64,000 nucleotides of DNA from Pseudoscleropodium purum. Taxonomy: Eukaryota > Streptophyta > Bryopsida > Hypnales > Brachytheciaceae. Positions within the stretch are counted from its first letter, which is position 1, and every line of letters begins with the position of its first letter. The position numbers and the translations under genes are program-made. Positions 34,270-47,900 of the stretch are shown here, one piece after another. The notes beneath the pieces were generated by a model, which ran no database searches, was not told where the DNA came from, and worked only from the letters and a program-made list of their open reading frames with translations. The DNA is taken from contig OZ017797.1 in NCBI GenBank assembly GCA_963969395.1, positions 24,862,001 through 24,926,000 of the forward strand, written 5' to 3'.

Positions 34270-37200
34270 ATGACGCGAGAAGAAGAGGCTATGGTGGACG
34301 AGAATTGCAAAGAAGCGCAGGGACTGTCATGGCGCTCTCGCAACAGAAGCTGGTGGACCTCGGCGGTGGATCTCTCCTCCACTCTTCTCTCCAAAATGGA
34401 TCAGGTGTGTGCACGTTTCATCAAACCTTAACTAGTCTTTTGTTGTAAGCCTCTTGCGGCATGAACAAACTCTGCATGGCCGAAGTTCCAGAATGGGGAG
34501 AACGCCAGTGCATTCTGGGATTTTGCAACTGCATGCTGCAAACTTATATAGAAAGAAACGTATTCATTCACGAAGCTTGTAATCAGGGGTATGATAGTAG
34601 TGACGAGCCTTCCAATTCCCGCTGTAAGAGCTCTGCACCTGCACCTGCATCTGTTTTGAGAGATCACCTGAATTAGATCGATCATGCTCGCATTGCTGCA
34701 GGTTCCGGCGGCGGGTTTTACTTTGCCATGGCAAGCGGGTGCCGGAGGCGATCAATCGAAGTCGCCGCAGTCGCCGCAAGAGTTCGCGGAGGATCAGCCC
34801 GTGGAGTTTCTCAAACCCAGGGACGAAATTGCGAAACTAGCCTTCGAAGACGCGCCCTCTGAAATTGCAAAGCCGCCCTTAGGAAGTGCAAAACTATCCT
34901 TAGATTGTGAGCTTGCTGCTGTAGTGGACTCTCCCGAATTGCAGACAGCAGAACAGGATTCGAATGCTCCCAAAGGGGAAACTGCAGTAGAAGAGCCGAG
35001 ACTGACGCCGCGAGGAGCTGAGTCCCGACGCCGGACGAAGCGCATGCCGGTGGAGCTCGCGCCTGCAGGTTTGAATCAGAATGATGACGCCGACGCCGAC
35101 GCGCCCATCCGGTCGAAGAAGCTCTCTGCCGTGGGGCGCGAAATTCTCCTCGGGGAAGGATTGGGCACCACGAGAGTAGGCGAGGAGGAGATGCGTCGCC
35201 TCTATAGACACAGGAAGCAGTTGTCCGAAGCTGGGCTCCGTGGCGTCGATAACGCTAGCGTGCTCTCGTCGCGACGGTTCTGCCAGTCGTCGCGCTCGTG
35301 GTCGCATGTAGAGGAAACCATCAAGAACAACCCCCCGCGAGCGCTCCACGCGCGTCCCTCAGAAAGCACCAGAACAGGGGAATCGCTGCTTTCAAGGAAT
35401 TCGTGCAGGGTTCTTAGACCTCTTCGATTGCGCGAGGATGCAGTGGTGCTGGGTGGATCGTTGCGGGTGACCGCGCGCGAAGCAATTGATGTGCTCAAGA
35501 CGCCGCTGACGTCCTTACCCTCATCGCCTCGCTTCAGCAAAGAGTCACGCAAAGAGAAACTGTTTCGGACATTAGGAATCAGTACTACGCGCGCTGAGAA
35601 CGAAATTGTGGTGGCGAAGAATCTCGTAAAGCAGAAAGGGTTACAAGCCGTGAACAATCTCATCGTGTCGCAGCACCAGAAATTCGCAAAGAGCTTGGAG
35701 CCACGGAAACTTGGAATAACAAATGGGATTTCAAATCAGGAAGAGGGTTCTACTAAGGCAGTTGCATTGGTGGAGCACGCAAGGAAGAAGAGAAGCTCGA
35801 CGCCGTGGTTGTTCAAGTGGATGTGGGGGTCGTCGTCAAAGCCTGCTGGGCCGCCGAAGCTCCCCATGGCGCCACCGCAACGTCGTGAAGTTCGTCAAGG
35901 TTTGAAACCGTGGGCCGACTGTGATTTTCGGAAGTTTCGCAAGCTGCTAAAAACACTGCCAATTGTGCTACGGTTTCAGATTCGACACTGGTGTGGATTC
36001 GCATTTCTTGTTGTTCTAAAATTGTTGCACAGAAGTTTCGCTAAATTTAGCCACCTGTTTGAGACTACTGAACTGAAAATTGTGAATGTGCAGAACCTAA
36101 ACCGAAGCGCCAGAAGAGAACCACATCATGGGGCTGCGCTTCTCATGCTTCGACAGCCGTGATTACACCTCTTCGGGGATCCCGCATTCACCAAGATGAC
36201 AACGATGCAATGGAAATCATTCTTGAATCGAGAGTGGACTGCGATCTCGATGAAGTCTACCAGGATTTCGAAAGCCCGGGAAGCTTCAGAGGACAAGAGG
36301 GCGAGGTTTTTGAGGATTGCCACCATGAAAGCTTTCGAAGTCCTTCAGGTCGTGCAAGCTTCAGGAAGGGCGAGGTTTTTGAGGATTGCCATGGAAGCTT
36401 TCGAAGTATTACCAGTTGCGCAAGCTTCAGAAGCTTTGATAGCGCGGATGAGACGGAATGGGGCCTTCCGCCGCCCTTGCAAGCAGACCAAACGCTGACG
36501 ATCGGCGACGTGGCTGCGCTCTGCAACTCCTCGTTGAAGTTCGTCTTCAAGTGCAGGGAGATTCAGCACTTCAATAAGTTTCTTCGGAGTCAGAAGAAGC
36601 GGCTCCTACGAGCGAAAGGCAACAGTGATTGCTTCAACGTCATTCTCTCGGGGAATGATATTGGTGCGTTCCCTCAATTGCTTCAATTCCCAGGGTTATG
36701 CTGTTGACTCTGGACCAAAGGGGAGGAGGCTTTGCATTGACAGAAGCTACATGTGAAGAAGTTTTACTAGGACCTTACTAGGAAATCGAGGCAGTGCTGC
36801 AGGGATAGAGTCTCTCTCTCTTAGCGTCGCTGCAGCTGGTTTTTGAATGACTTTCGCTTCTGACAGATTTGTGTGGGCTGTTGGCAGAAGTAAGCTCCAT
36901 GGTGGCCGCTATGGCGTATGCGTGGTTTCTTGACAACACGAGACCCAAGGTCACCGCCAAGGCATGGCATGCTGTTGCTATGATTGATATTCCAAGGCAC
37001 GAGATGCATAAGCATAAGGATGCTGCTTGGCTGTTCGATGCTTGTGGCATCGACCCTGCGGCGTTGTTATTTGCAGACGAGGTCAGTAGCAATCTCAAGA
37101 CATAGTAGTTTGGGTAATATAGAATCTGTGCTGGGTTGTACTTAATAGCTTCTCATCAACATATCCTGACTAATAGGGTTACCGAATTTCACCTAAACTA

Positions 37201-39511
37201 TTGATTGAATTGCACCCCCCTCAAGATTCAAATCACAAACTACTGATACTTTTAAATATTAAATTGATACGGGTTTAATTCTGGCCTCAGGGGACCAGAG
37301 TTCTTCTTCTTCCTCTTCTTTTTGCTGGCTCATAAAGCATTTGATTTTGCAGATGGAGTTGGCAAGCTTGGTTGGAGCAGGTCGTATCAAGATCTCAACA
37401 ATTGGGCAAGATGTTCTTGTGACGAGGAACGAGGTGAGCACACTTCTCAATTCTCTTGACTCAATTTAGGGTTAAGAACTGAGTATGTAGCTTCTTGAAG
37501 TACAGTGATCTATTGAACCAAGAGAGTCTCATACTTGGCTTCAGAGCCCATTCTACAGTCGAGATTACTTTTCTCTGGTTTATCTGGGGCACGTAATCCA
37601 AGTTCATTCAGTTAATTGACTTTTCACTTGCAGGTGGGTTCGGTATGCACACTTTTAGGGGAGAGGCTGGTAGCTGAGGCTCAAGCCTTATTGGAACCGC
37701 GGTACATGAAGACTCTCTTGGTAAGAAACAAGGACGACCAAATCAAATACAACGTTACCAAGTCAGTTTATAAAGGATAAGAATCTCAAAGCATTTTTTG
37801 AACTGTCGGTTTTGAATGTTTGTGCACTCTCGTAGCGTACCGAGTGGTTCATGTGCAATAGAGTTCTTGAATCTGTCTGAATTATAAGTTTGCACTGGGG
37901 TTGGTCACTTTAGTGCGCTATTTGGGGTTCTGTTCACAAATTTCTTGTACCTTTTGGCAGTTGGCTGGGGTTCTCTTGGACACTGAGAACCTTGATTTCG
38001 CATCGATGCGGGACACTGAAATCACGACCACACTGTTGGTTGGATCTGGTTCACTCGGAAGAAACGGCTTCTTCGGTCAATGTGAGGAAAACATCAATTG
38101 CAGTTTGCTATCCTCCCATAGCTATCATAGCGAAATTGTTCTGTAGAATTGACATCCATAACACTGCTATATTCTAGAGCAGTGTTGACTGGCGACCTTA
38201 TCCACACTATCGTTGAAATGAACTACATTTAATTTCCAATCCTCAAGGCCTGCAACATTCTTGAAAGGAACCGCAAACAGCTTGAGTCGACTGCTAATTC
38301 AAAGAAAACCTTACTATCGAAGATGTCCAATTCTTTGAAATCCTTTCTTTGACATAGATACTCTCTCTTCTTGCTTTGAGTGTTAGTCACCACTTGTAGT
38401 AGACTCTATGGCACGGATTAGTGTCTGACTGTTGATCTGCAATTGTGGCAGTAAGAGAAGTTGAAAATGACGACCAAGTCTCCAAGCATGTGTCTCGCAG
38501 CTATGGGGACCCCAAGCAGCTGTCCAGTCGGAAGATTTCCTCGGCAGCTCAAGCTAAGATCCAACAAGAAGCCGACCAAGAGCAGTCGGACAAGGACTCA
38601 CTGTTCACCCAGAGTCAGGACCACACTTCAACCTCAGATGCTGGAACCAGCAGCAGTTTGGACGAGGATTCACCGCGCTTGAAGCAACGCTCCTCCTTCA
38701 AGTACACCAAATTGTCTCATCAGCTTCAATCCCCTTCCAGTAAGATGGCTCCGTCCTTCCTTGTCTGTGCTTTGCAATTATGTATTCATTTCCACAAGCA
38801 CTTGATAGCACAAAAGGTTAGAAGATGGAAGTTTATTGATATTCAAATACCCATAATCCTTCTTCACACTAGTAGGAAAGAGGTTTTTGAGCACCAAGCT
38901 GATCTTTTCTTCTAGTGTCACCATACCTGTGCTGTGCCTGCATCCCTTCCGCACAGATCTTGTCACCTAAATTCCATTTTTCATGTCAAGAAAATAGTGG
39001 TGAAGTGTAAGGAAATAGGGTTGAAGTTTAGAATTTAACGAAATCACTGAGATTTTCAAGGACTCCCACGTTTGTAGAGAGACAGCTAGCGATTCTGCTA
39101 GTGATTCTATCATTAGTTCGCAGATTTGTCTCTGCGATTTTTAGCCTCATTGCACGAATCTTGTCTCAAAGTTCTAGCCTCTCCTTTGAAATTTCAAGTT
39201 GGTTTTTCCAAATTGCTATCACATTTAGGAGTGCAAGTCTTAAACTCTATTGAAATCTATCACTACACAGTTTACATGTTTTTTAAGATATCTCAAGAGA
39301 ATGCTGAAGTTCTTTATTTACATGGCCAAAGGTTGGGTGTCATGGTTTTGTGCTGAACTCTTCTTTTTGTAATGCAGGCACAGGGTGTAAAGAAGATAAA
39401 AAGGCTGTTGCGTACATACGGAAAGCGGCAATAACACAGTTTTTCAGTTCATCTTGCGGATCTAGGTCCTCTAACTTCACAAGATTACGGAAGAAACTCG
39501 TACTGTACTAA
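34270..39511 (+). CDS. PRUNE/DHH-phosphoesterase-like protein lacking the DHH motif, with a long N-terminal extension
   Basis: Nine exons by my reading: 34270-34404, 34702-35899, 36094-36663, 36867-37081, 37353-37433, 37634-37720, 37961-38081, 38452-38739, 39378-39511. All are GT-AG and phases agree, giving 942 residues. Residues 1 to about 620 are basic, S/R-rich and probably disordered. A duplicated 22-residue motif (GEVFEDCH..SFRS) lies at about 513-557. Residues about 627-800 follow the first domain of PRUNE proteins. They run from ILSGNDIDLCGLL through AMIDIPRHEMHKHKDAAWLF, LLFADEMELASLVGAGRI and GSVCTLLGERLV to LAGVLLDTENLDF. PRUNE enzymes hydrolyse short-chain polyphosphate with DxD, D, DHH and D metal ligands. 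Here the DxD site reads DLC and DHH reads GQD; the ADE and LLDTEN aspartates remain. There is no DHHA2 domain; a 140-residue polar tail follows. Activity is therefore doubtful. The start could also be Met at 34288. Confidence 0.75.
36300..36432 (+). repeat. In-frame coding duplication in the PRUNE-like gene
   Basis: Two units of 69 and about 64 bp begin GCGAGGTTTTTGAGGATTGC and encode GEVFEDCHHESFRSPSGRAS and GEVFEDCHGSFRSITSCAS. The duplication keeps the frame. It lies in the polar linker just before the PRUNE-like domain. Confidence 0.85.
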
Positions 39512-41918
39512 GTGTAACCGATTCCAGAGGATGGACCTGGTATACTTGTACCTCGAGTAGCAGGTGAGAAACAACAGCGTCAGGTAGTTGCATGGGAAGA
39601 TAGGATTCTTAGACAATTTTACTTTGTATCATCCGTCCATTGTAACCTCTTGGATACTTGTGCAATAGACAAAATTCGAGTGAAGAAAACTGTAAACAAA
39701 CTCGGTTGACCGATGTCTAAGTGGTCATTTCATGCAGTTCATGTTTCAGTATTCCTGAATATGTGAATACAGTTTGAGCATTGCATGCTATGGTTTAGGT
39801 GCATGTCACTTTAATGCACTTTGGGATGAGGTCGTGACAAATGATGGTTTTGAAATTCAGATTGGGTTTCCACATTTGTGCTGGATTTGTGTTCTTAGGT
39901 ATTGTGGGATGTATCTTTGCTTTGAAGTTTTTTGTAAAGTTTAGGAATGTCATGACCACATTCCTTAGTGCCTCAATATTACAAGACGAGTAACGACGGG
40001 CTATCCTACCTCCTACAAGGGATGAGAGGTTTGAGTTCAGATATACGACTAATGTCAATAATCTCCCGTTATGTCTCGATGCTGAGTGTGAAGCGGACCA
40101 ATATATGTAATACAATCGTGAGCGCTGTATACGGGAGCTCCAGAAGAGAACCAACGGTCCCTTCTTGCAAATATGAGCATGAGGCTAAGAGAATTGCTCT
40201 ACGGGGCCACATGATGAACTGTGAGATTTGATGGTCTTCAAAGACCGGCCCTCACATCTCGCACTAAAGCACCGTCACACCATAATATACAGTTTCAGAC
40301 CATTAAATCGTAGTTGTTCGGCAGGGTCTGGAGTCCGCATCCACTCTCGGATACCAACTAATTTACCCACTGGTATCATTCTCTGCATTCTTATACAAAT
40401 CATATTCCATGACATGCCTTGCTTCACGATTAAATCGGCAGTTCATGGTCACAAGAATGCAAAAACTCGGGTTCTTAGGTTACGGAATGTCCCAGTAGAC
40501 AGGTCAACACGCGCTCATGGAAGGAGCAGGCGTTGGTTTGAGGCTGGGTTTCTTCCACCAAAGGAAGAACACATGCAATCTGTGCTTTAGCCGACACCCA
40601 CTTCGTTAAGGAAGACAAAGTGGTAACGCCTCGCAGCCAAAGCAGTAAGACAGTCATCGGTATTTGGTTAGGGTTTCCCTCAATCGGATATCTTTTCGTA
40701 ATCACGTATTTTCATGATTAGCATGGTGTTGTCATCACTGGGAATCATGTGCTATTATGTCACTAAACTCTAATAAACGACAAGAACAAGCTAATGTAGG
40801 ATCCCAAAAATGACCAAAAAGCAGTAAAACGCGATTTGATAAAGTGAAGAATCTTCTCTCTCTAGGGACTCTTATTCGACTCCACAGCACTTGAATCAAC
40901 TGGGAAGACAAACTTTAGGTCCCGTTCCATAAAACTGACTACAAAGATCAGATGGCAAATCTCGCTGGTGTTTCTCCAGGGAGCTCGAGAGCTCGTTCAG
41001 AAACACGGACCAATTGCGATCATCACGTCCATATGAAGGAAACGCAGGTTTTTTCTCAAAAAGACAATGTGCTCATATTCTATGGGTGTAAAGTAGTCTG
41101 TCATGCCTTCGGCACTCAGTACGAGGAATTAGTATAATCATAGCACACAGCACCGTAGCAATAAAAGGAAAGACTCTTCAAGACACCGAGAGTGAGAGAG
41201 TCATCAGAGACTTAAATATGGGTAATCAAAAGCTGGCTTCATTTTGTTGCAGTATTTTAGTCATCACGCGAACTCTCCACCAACTCAACACTAAGAAATA
41301 GTAACCCTAGACAATGCCGGAAGCTTTAAGCACAAGCCTCAAACAATCCTGTATCGCTCACAAACACGCACAACGTCCCAAAATACAACAGTGCGCCGCA
41401 GGGCCTAAGAGAGGAAAAACGGAACCGCCAACATTGTATTGCTACGAAAACAGACACAGAACCGACCCGCTGCGACTATCTCGAAGGAGTGAAGCGGCCT
41501 GTTTATATACGGCAGCGTGGAGCCTAAACCCTAAAAAGAAACGCCGAAGCCGAAGCACGGTCACATGTCTCCACCACGGTCACAGGGTCGGTTAACGGTA
41601 AAAGGACTAATTCATTCGTTTGGCTTGAGCAAGTGGCCCGGCGTCACCGCAACCCGAAGTCGGTGCCGCGAATTGCGATTTGCGGATCCGGCGCATCCGC
41701 TATCGAAGTGGATTTGTGCCCGATCTCACGAATCCGATGTGATGTGCAAGTGTCTGCATCCTGCATTGCAATCTTCTTTGAAGGATCGTGCAAAAACACG
41801 GCACGAATCTCGCTTTTCAGTCGTCGTCAGAGCTTCGCATCATTATTGGCGACGACAAGTCCCAGGTGTGCTGATTTGATGGATTTTTGATCGAGAAAGA
41901 GACACATTTCGAGTGAAA
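39512..41918. other. Intergenic region between the PRUNE-like and protease genes
   Basis: The first several hundred bases are probably 3' UTR of the upstream gene, and the last few hundred the promoter and 5' UTR of the protease gene. Open frames between 39968 and 41600 are short, overlap on both strands and match nothing I recognise. Confidence 0.35.
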
Positions 41919-44900
41919 ATGGACTTTCATCGTGAAATTATCGGGGTTTTGGTGATTTTGGTTGTGAGTTTCGGAGAATTGGTCAGTTTGAGTTTTGGTG
42001 AATCTGTGAGTGGAAATGGGAGAAGATTGCAGATTCAGTCAGAGCGCGGCTCCGCGCTCGTGCTGCCTCTGGTGGAGTTGAAGCGAAATGGCGGGGCTTT
42101 GGATCGTCGGTTTAAGGAGTGGAGGAGAGGGCTGGAGTACGAAGCAGAATGGGAGGAAGCGCGGATGACACTTCACGACGATTTGCTCACGAAAGGGTGC
42201 GAGTTTACATTCCCGTTCCATGAAATTCGTGGATCTGCCACTGCAACGTATTTCGTTGCAGTGGCAGGTATTTTAATTATTCGTGTCTACATTCTGAGAT
42301 TTTGATCAGTTAGGGTTTTGTTTCAAATTTGAAGTCGTTTTGTGAGAGGGAAGCTGAGATACAGGTAGCATCGTCGTGAATTGTTGGATCTTTTTCGCCT
42401 GGTTCCTGAATAATTCTTTGAAGAGGTTTGATGTTTTGTCTTTAATCGAGGGTTCCATGCTTCTAGAGCTGTGCAGAATCAAGGTTTTATTAAACAGAAA
42501 TTGCTTGTGCAATTGCATGTCAGTGATGGAGATTTGTAATTTTTGTCTGTTATTAACATATTATCGTCAGGATTTCATGTAATTCTGTGTGGTATGATGT
42601 TCACAAAGCTGCCGACTCCAACCTTATTTCATGTAGCCCCCGTCCCTGCATTTTGGCAGACACAGGGTGATGCACATGTTCACCACTATTTCTCGAACCG
42701 TAATCTCCATGACGGGTCTTCAAAAAAATGCGGGCTTGTCAAGATTGTCTGGCGAGGTCTTCCTACTTGACGGGTTCCCTTCTTTGTTTTTTAAAATGAG
42801 ATAGTAGGTCAATAGTGCTTGTCTCTAACCTATTTCGCCTCTTCCTTGAAACTCTCTTGGAATGTAGAGAATCTTGAGAGAGCTTCCGGTTATATTTAGT
42901 GTTGTTGGGTGAGCACATACGAATGCCCCACCCAAATTTTTCCATGATTGTGTGGAAGGGTCAAGATGGGAAGCTACATGAAAATGACGGGGACGGGTAC
43001 TACATGTGGCTACTTTTGTGAGGTCGCTCAGTACTTGAAGCGCAGAAAAGCTTGAAGTTTTCATATGTGTATTAATTGAAATATTTTAAATGTGCTGAAG
43101 TCTCTCCAAATATCCCTGTGTAGTGTAAGCATTTTTGGGACTTTTGATTTGCTAGTATTATTTTATGTGGTGAGAGTAGCATCATCTACCGGAAGTTAAT
43201 GTTAGCGAGGTAGCATCTATTTAAGCTGTGGTAGTTTGTGCAGCTAATTTGTTGCGAGTCTGTATCAGCGATGAATGAAGACGACACGTTTTCTTCTCAT
43301 TACATGAAATGCGAGAAATCTCTTAGAGACCATGTGGTGGACGATAGTGTCCCTTTGTACCATGTTTTTCTCAGTGCTAGAACAAAATTGTTCAGCATTA
43401 GACCGTTTGGACCTTAACAAGACATCATTATGTGATTTTAAAGTGAAAAATCATGATGTCATTTTCAAGTTTATAGGTCGACAAAGGTCGACTCAAAATA
43501 TTGGAGTAGATCACGGATCCATTATTCGTGAAATGCTAGAATGTTTCCGTGTAAAGCATTGTTTGTCGATATTGATCGTCAAGAAGAGAGGTTGACCGAT
43601 AAGCATTATGGTTTTTGTCCCTCTTCTTCACTGTACCGAGATCTCATTGTGAAAATGGAGAAAAAGATGTGGCTTGACGAAGTTGCTGATCAACTTATGG
43701 GGTTTGAAATGCAGATACTACACGAGCAGGGTTTTCATTGGGTCACCTCCGCAGGAATTCGCACTTATAGTGGACACAGGGAGCACTGTTACATACGTTC
43801 CCTGCTCCACCTGTACTCATTGTGGCCACCACCAGGTATGGTTTTGTGTCGGCTAAGGGTCGTTCTCACGGTGTATCAGTCTGAAAATTTTTCGTCCATA
43901 TATCACCTGGACTTCAACTACACAAGGGTTGTGGTGGAGTTTTGTATGATTATAGAACGAATGGGTGGGTTATTTAACCATTAAGTACTTAAATGGATGA
44001 AAGTGTCCGCTTCCTTATTTATAGGAGTTGATATCATTTAAGAAGCTTCAAGGAAGGTGACAAAGTGAGTCTATGGAAAGAAGAAATCAGTTTCTAACGA
44101 AAGAAATATGTTTAGGAGTTAACATGATCGATTATTATCTTCCAAAGTGAACTTTTAATTTGGGTACTTAGGGGTTAATTATCGCTTTGGATAATTCAGA
44201 CTGTTCTATGCTGCACAGGACCCTCGATATGTGCCCGACAATTCAAGCTCGTATCAGCCGGTCGCTTGCGATTCACAAGACTGCATAACAGATATGTGCG
44301 ACAAGAATCACCAATGCAAATACGAGAGGATGTATGCGGAGATGAGTTCCAGCAAAGGAGTGCTCGGGAAGGACCTTCTCGGTTTCGGTCCTACCAGTCG
44401 GCTGTCACCTCAGTCCCTTTTGTTTGGCTGTGAAACTGCTGAAACTGGAGATCTTTATCTACAACATGCTGATGGCATTATGGGTCTGGGACGTGGTCCA
44501 CTCAGTATTGTTGACCAGCTCGTAGGGAATGGAGTCATGGAGGATTCATTTTCCCTTTGTTATGGTGGCATGGATGAGGGTGGCGGTTCTATGGTGTTGG
44601 GGGCAATTCCAGCACCCCAAGGCATGGTGTTTGCAAAATCAGATCCAGAGCGCAGGTCTTAGTACTGCGTCCTCTCGGGCTCTTTCTTTAGCTCAGAAAT
44701 CACCCAATTTTTAGCATCATAGGATTTGAATAGTTTAAAAGGACAAAGTGGATGATACGGTTATGAAGAATCTAGTGCTTCGGAGTTATTTTAGTTGAGC
44801 GTGCACGATTAATCTTTTGTTACTGACTTAATTTTGTCGGATGCAGTTCCTACTACAACCTTGATTTATCCGAAATCCAAGTGCAAGGAGTTAGCTTGAA

Positions 44901-47900
44901 GCTGGAAAGTAAAGTTTTTAATGGAAAGTATGGCACGATCATAGACAGTGGGACAACGTACGCTTATCTTCCAAATGGAGCTTTTGAAGCTTTCAGAGAC
45001 GCTGTAGGTGAACTTCCCTTTCAAAACTTGGGGTTCGGCTCCTGCATTCCATAGCAGACTATGGGGTGTTCTTATGTCTGCAGTACGACTCCTAGCTTGT
45101 TTATTAGCAGAAAACAAATCTCCATGACTTACATCGCACTAATTGTGGGATTGGAATTGGCGATTGCAAGCGCAGATCATTCAGCAGCTTGGATCATTGC
45201 AAGCTGTTGGCGGACCCGACCCAAACTATCCCGATATTTGCTATGCAGGGGCCGGAACGTAAGTAGAATTTGTCTCACTGATAAACAGTTAATTAGTTTT
45301 CGCAAGTGCTTTGAATGTTTAGTGTTTGGTATGATGTTTAAGTTCTGGGCACATACTGTGTGTTGTTTCTTGGATGTGAAGGTCCTTCTTTGGACCATAT
45401 ATGGAGCATGCACTTTTTTAGTATTCAGTGTGGTTTTCGCCTGATTTTGAATTTGTGGTGCTGGTTCTCTTTCATGTTTGCGTTCTTGTATACACCAACC
45501 GAGCTGTAAAAATCTGTACTGATTGTGTGGTTGTTTGTGTAACAGTGACACCAAGGAGCTGGGCAAGCATTTCCCTCCTGTTGACTTCGTATTTGCAGGA
45601 AACAAAAAGGTGTTTTTGGCTCCAGAGAACTATCTATTCAAGGTGCGCCATTCAATTTGAGGCTAGTGTTTCAATCCAGTTCTTTGATGATACTTAGTTT
45701 CAAGTAAAAAGCTTCTTTAGTGCATAATCTTAGCTTTGGCAGCTGAACAGTCTCGTACTTCACTGCATTTCGATATCTTAACCCCTAGGTGCTCATACTA
45801 TGAATAAAAATTCCACCTTGAAAGCCAAGAATCGATCATAGTAACCTCCAAAACATATTTCTATCGTCCAAGAATTATGGCCACAAGTTTTCTTCCATTG
45901 CGACAATTTTTTATCTTCGTATAAGCTATCTTCGTATGATTTATTTCAACTCGTGAAGATATGGAGGCGGATAGTTTCGGCCACTTGGCCACTTACGGTT
46001 TAAACCACACACATGTGACGGCCAGCTAATTTAATGATGGCAGAGATAATTCAATTTGGAAACATTTTACCTCCTTCTGAGTAACTCTGGGCTTTTAAAT
46101 TTTGTTCGAGATTTGTCTCTCTTTCATTACGTTCTCGCTTTAGTTCTTTTCTTTTTCATCGATTTTTATCTCAAGCAATATTTTCGTGCACTCCACATAT
46201 CGCAAGGATCACATATTTATCGCTCCTTGTGCATGTCTTACTCTTTCAAATACAGTAATACTTATGTTGCTGCCTTCTAATGTATCTCTCTGATCTCAGC
46301 ATTCGAAAGTACCAGGGGCGTACTGTTTAGGTTTCTTCAAGAACGTTGATGCTACCACACTACTTGGAGGTAGTTTCGTTGGCTGCATTGTGCATACTCC
46401 CATTGTTTCAGACAATATGAGCTATTGCCTTTCATTTCTGCTTGATTTCATTGGTTTCTATTCTTGTGTCATTTGATGTACCTTTCCAGTTAATTTCAGA
46501 AGCAGTATTACATAGAGAAGTTCGTATCTTTATGATTGGATGACTTGGCAAATAGATTTTGCTGTCCAGCCAACCACGTGACAGGTCAATGATATGCTTA
46601 ATAGGCAACTTCTTCTTCTAATGAAGTGAGCTCCTTGGAATTGTGCAGGGATTGTTGTGAGAAATATGCTGGTTACCTATGACAGATTCAATCAGCAAAT
46701 TGGTTTCTTCAGGACGAATTGCACAGATTTGTGGAGCATTTTGCCCGCGGAAGCCCCACTTAGACCGCCACCAGCTGTATCTCCGGTAAATGAGAACCGT
46801 TCCCCTGTCGAATCACCTATTGCCCCTCCTGTATCAACGCAATCGCCGGCACTCTCGCCTGAGGGTATGTATATTCTGAATCAGGAAGCTGCATCGTCTT
46901 TTTGACCTTTCTGAATTTGAAGTATTATGCACATTGAGACTGCATAGTCTTGATGACCTTAATATTGATATACTTTCGTTTGAGGTATAGGAGAATTCTG
47001 AAGACAATACATTGATGGCACTGAAAAAAGTGCAAATTTAAGGAGCTTGTATGTATTTCATTGCAAATGTTGGTTTTCTGTACACTAGGAGAATCAATTT
47101 TCGACTTTTGATGTGACTGACTATATGCTTCACTGTACAGCTGAACAAAATTTTGTGAGCATCGAACTGTTAATTGCACTGGATGCAAATGTTACCATCT
47201 TTTCCAGCGAGATCCCCCTATTTATATCAAGCATTTCCTCTCAGCTTGCTGTTTTACCGTCACAGGTTAGACAGGATACTTTTGTTATGCATCTGCTTTT
47301 CGACTTTCAGTTGCAGCCTATCTTGAAACTGATCAATGTAGATCGTGCGTCGGAGAGCAAATTTCGTACTCAACAGGTCTCAGCTGTCATCCTTTGCATG
47401 CTGATAGATTCAGAAATAACTGCCCATCGTGGTTTTCTAGAGGTTCTCGAGTTTATTTCTGTACTCAGATATGGTCCCAAGTGTTCTGCAGATAAGCATT
47501 GGGGAGATTAAAGATGAGGAGGGGCATGTAGTCGTGCGATGTATCATATGGGCAGCATCTTCAAATCATTTCACATCTTCTTCTGCGAAGGTTCATTTTC
47601 TTATCTTGGATTTTTTTTCCGCTCTGAATTGTCTGCTTCTTGCGGCGGTGGAGAAAAGCAAATGTTTCAATTTCCAAATAGATAGTGGCATCGTCCCTCA
47701 CAAACGGTGGCTTCGGCAGGCATTGGCAATGAAGTTTGAAGAGCATACTGTTCAACTGCCGGAGATTTTCGGTGCGTATCACCTGAGAAGCTGGAAAGGT
47801 CTACCTCCCTCAAAATGGTAAGGCGCTTATTCACCTGTCTCTACGGTACACTGGTACTATCTCGTCTTTCTGCATTTTAATTTCCTGGGACAACTTCAGG

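Noticed and set aside
34684..34701. ATG at 34684 as the start of the PRUNE-like protein
   Set aside because: It lies just inside an intron: CTGCAG at 34696-34701 is a good acceptor, and exon 34270-34404 joins in phase.
36654..36666. An AT-AC (U12-type) donor after GGGAAT
   Set aside because: The sequence lacks the U12 ATATCC consensus, and the GTGCGT donor at 36664 joins in phase with the acceptor at 36866.
41913..41918. GTG at 41913 as the protease start
   Set aside because: The ATG at 41919 immediately follows in the same frame and is the normal eukaryotic start.
47266..47491. Reading through 47266 as coding sequence of the protease
   Set aside because: The frame stays open but does not match the family; splicing 47265 to 47492 restores the conserved LPSQ|ISIGEI...VIWA-like region.
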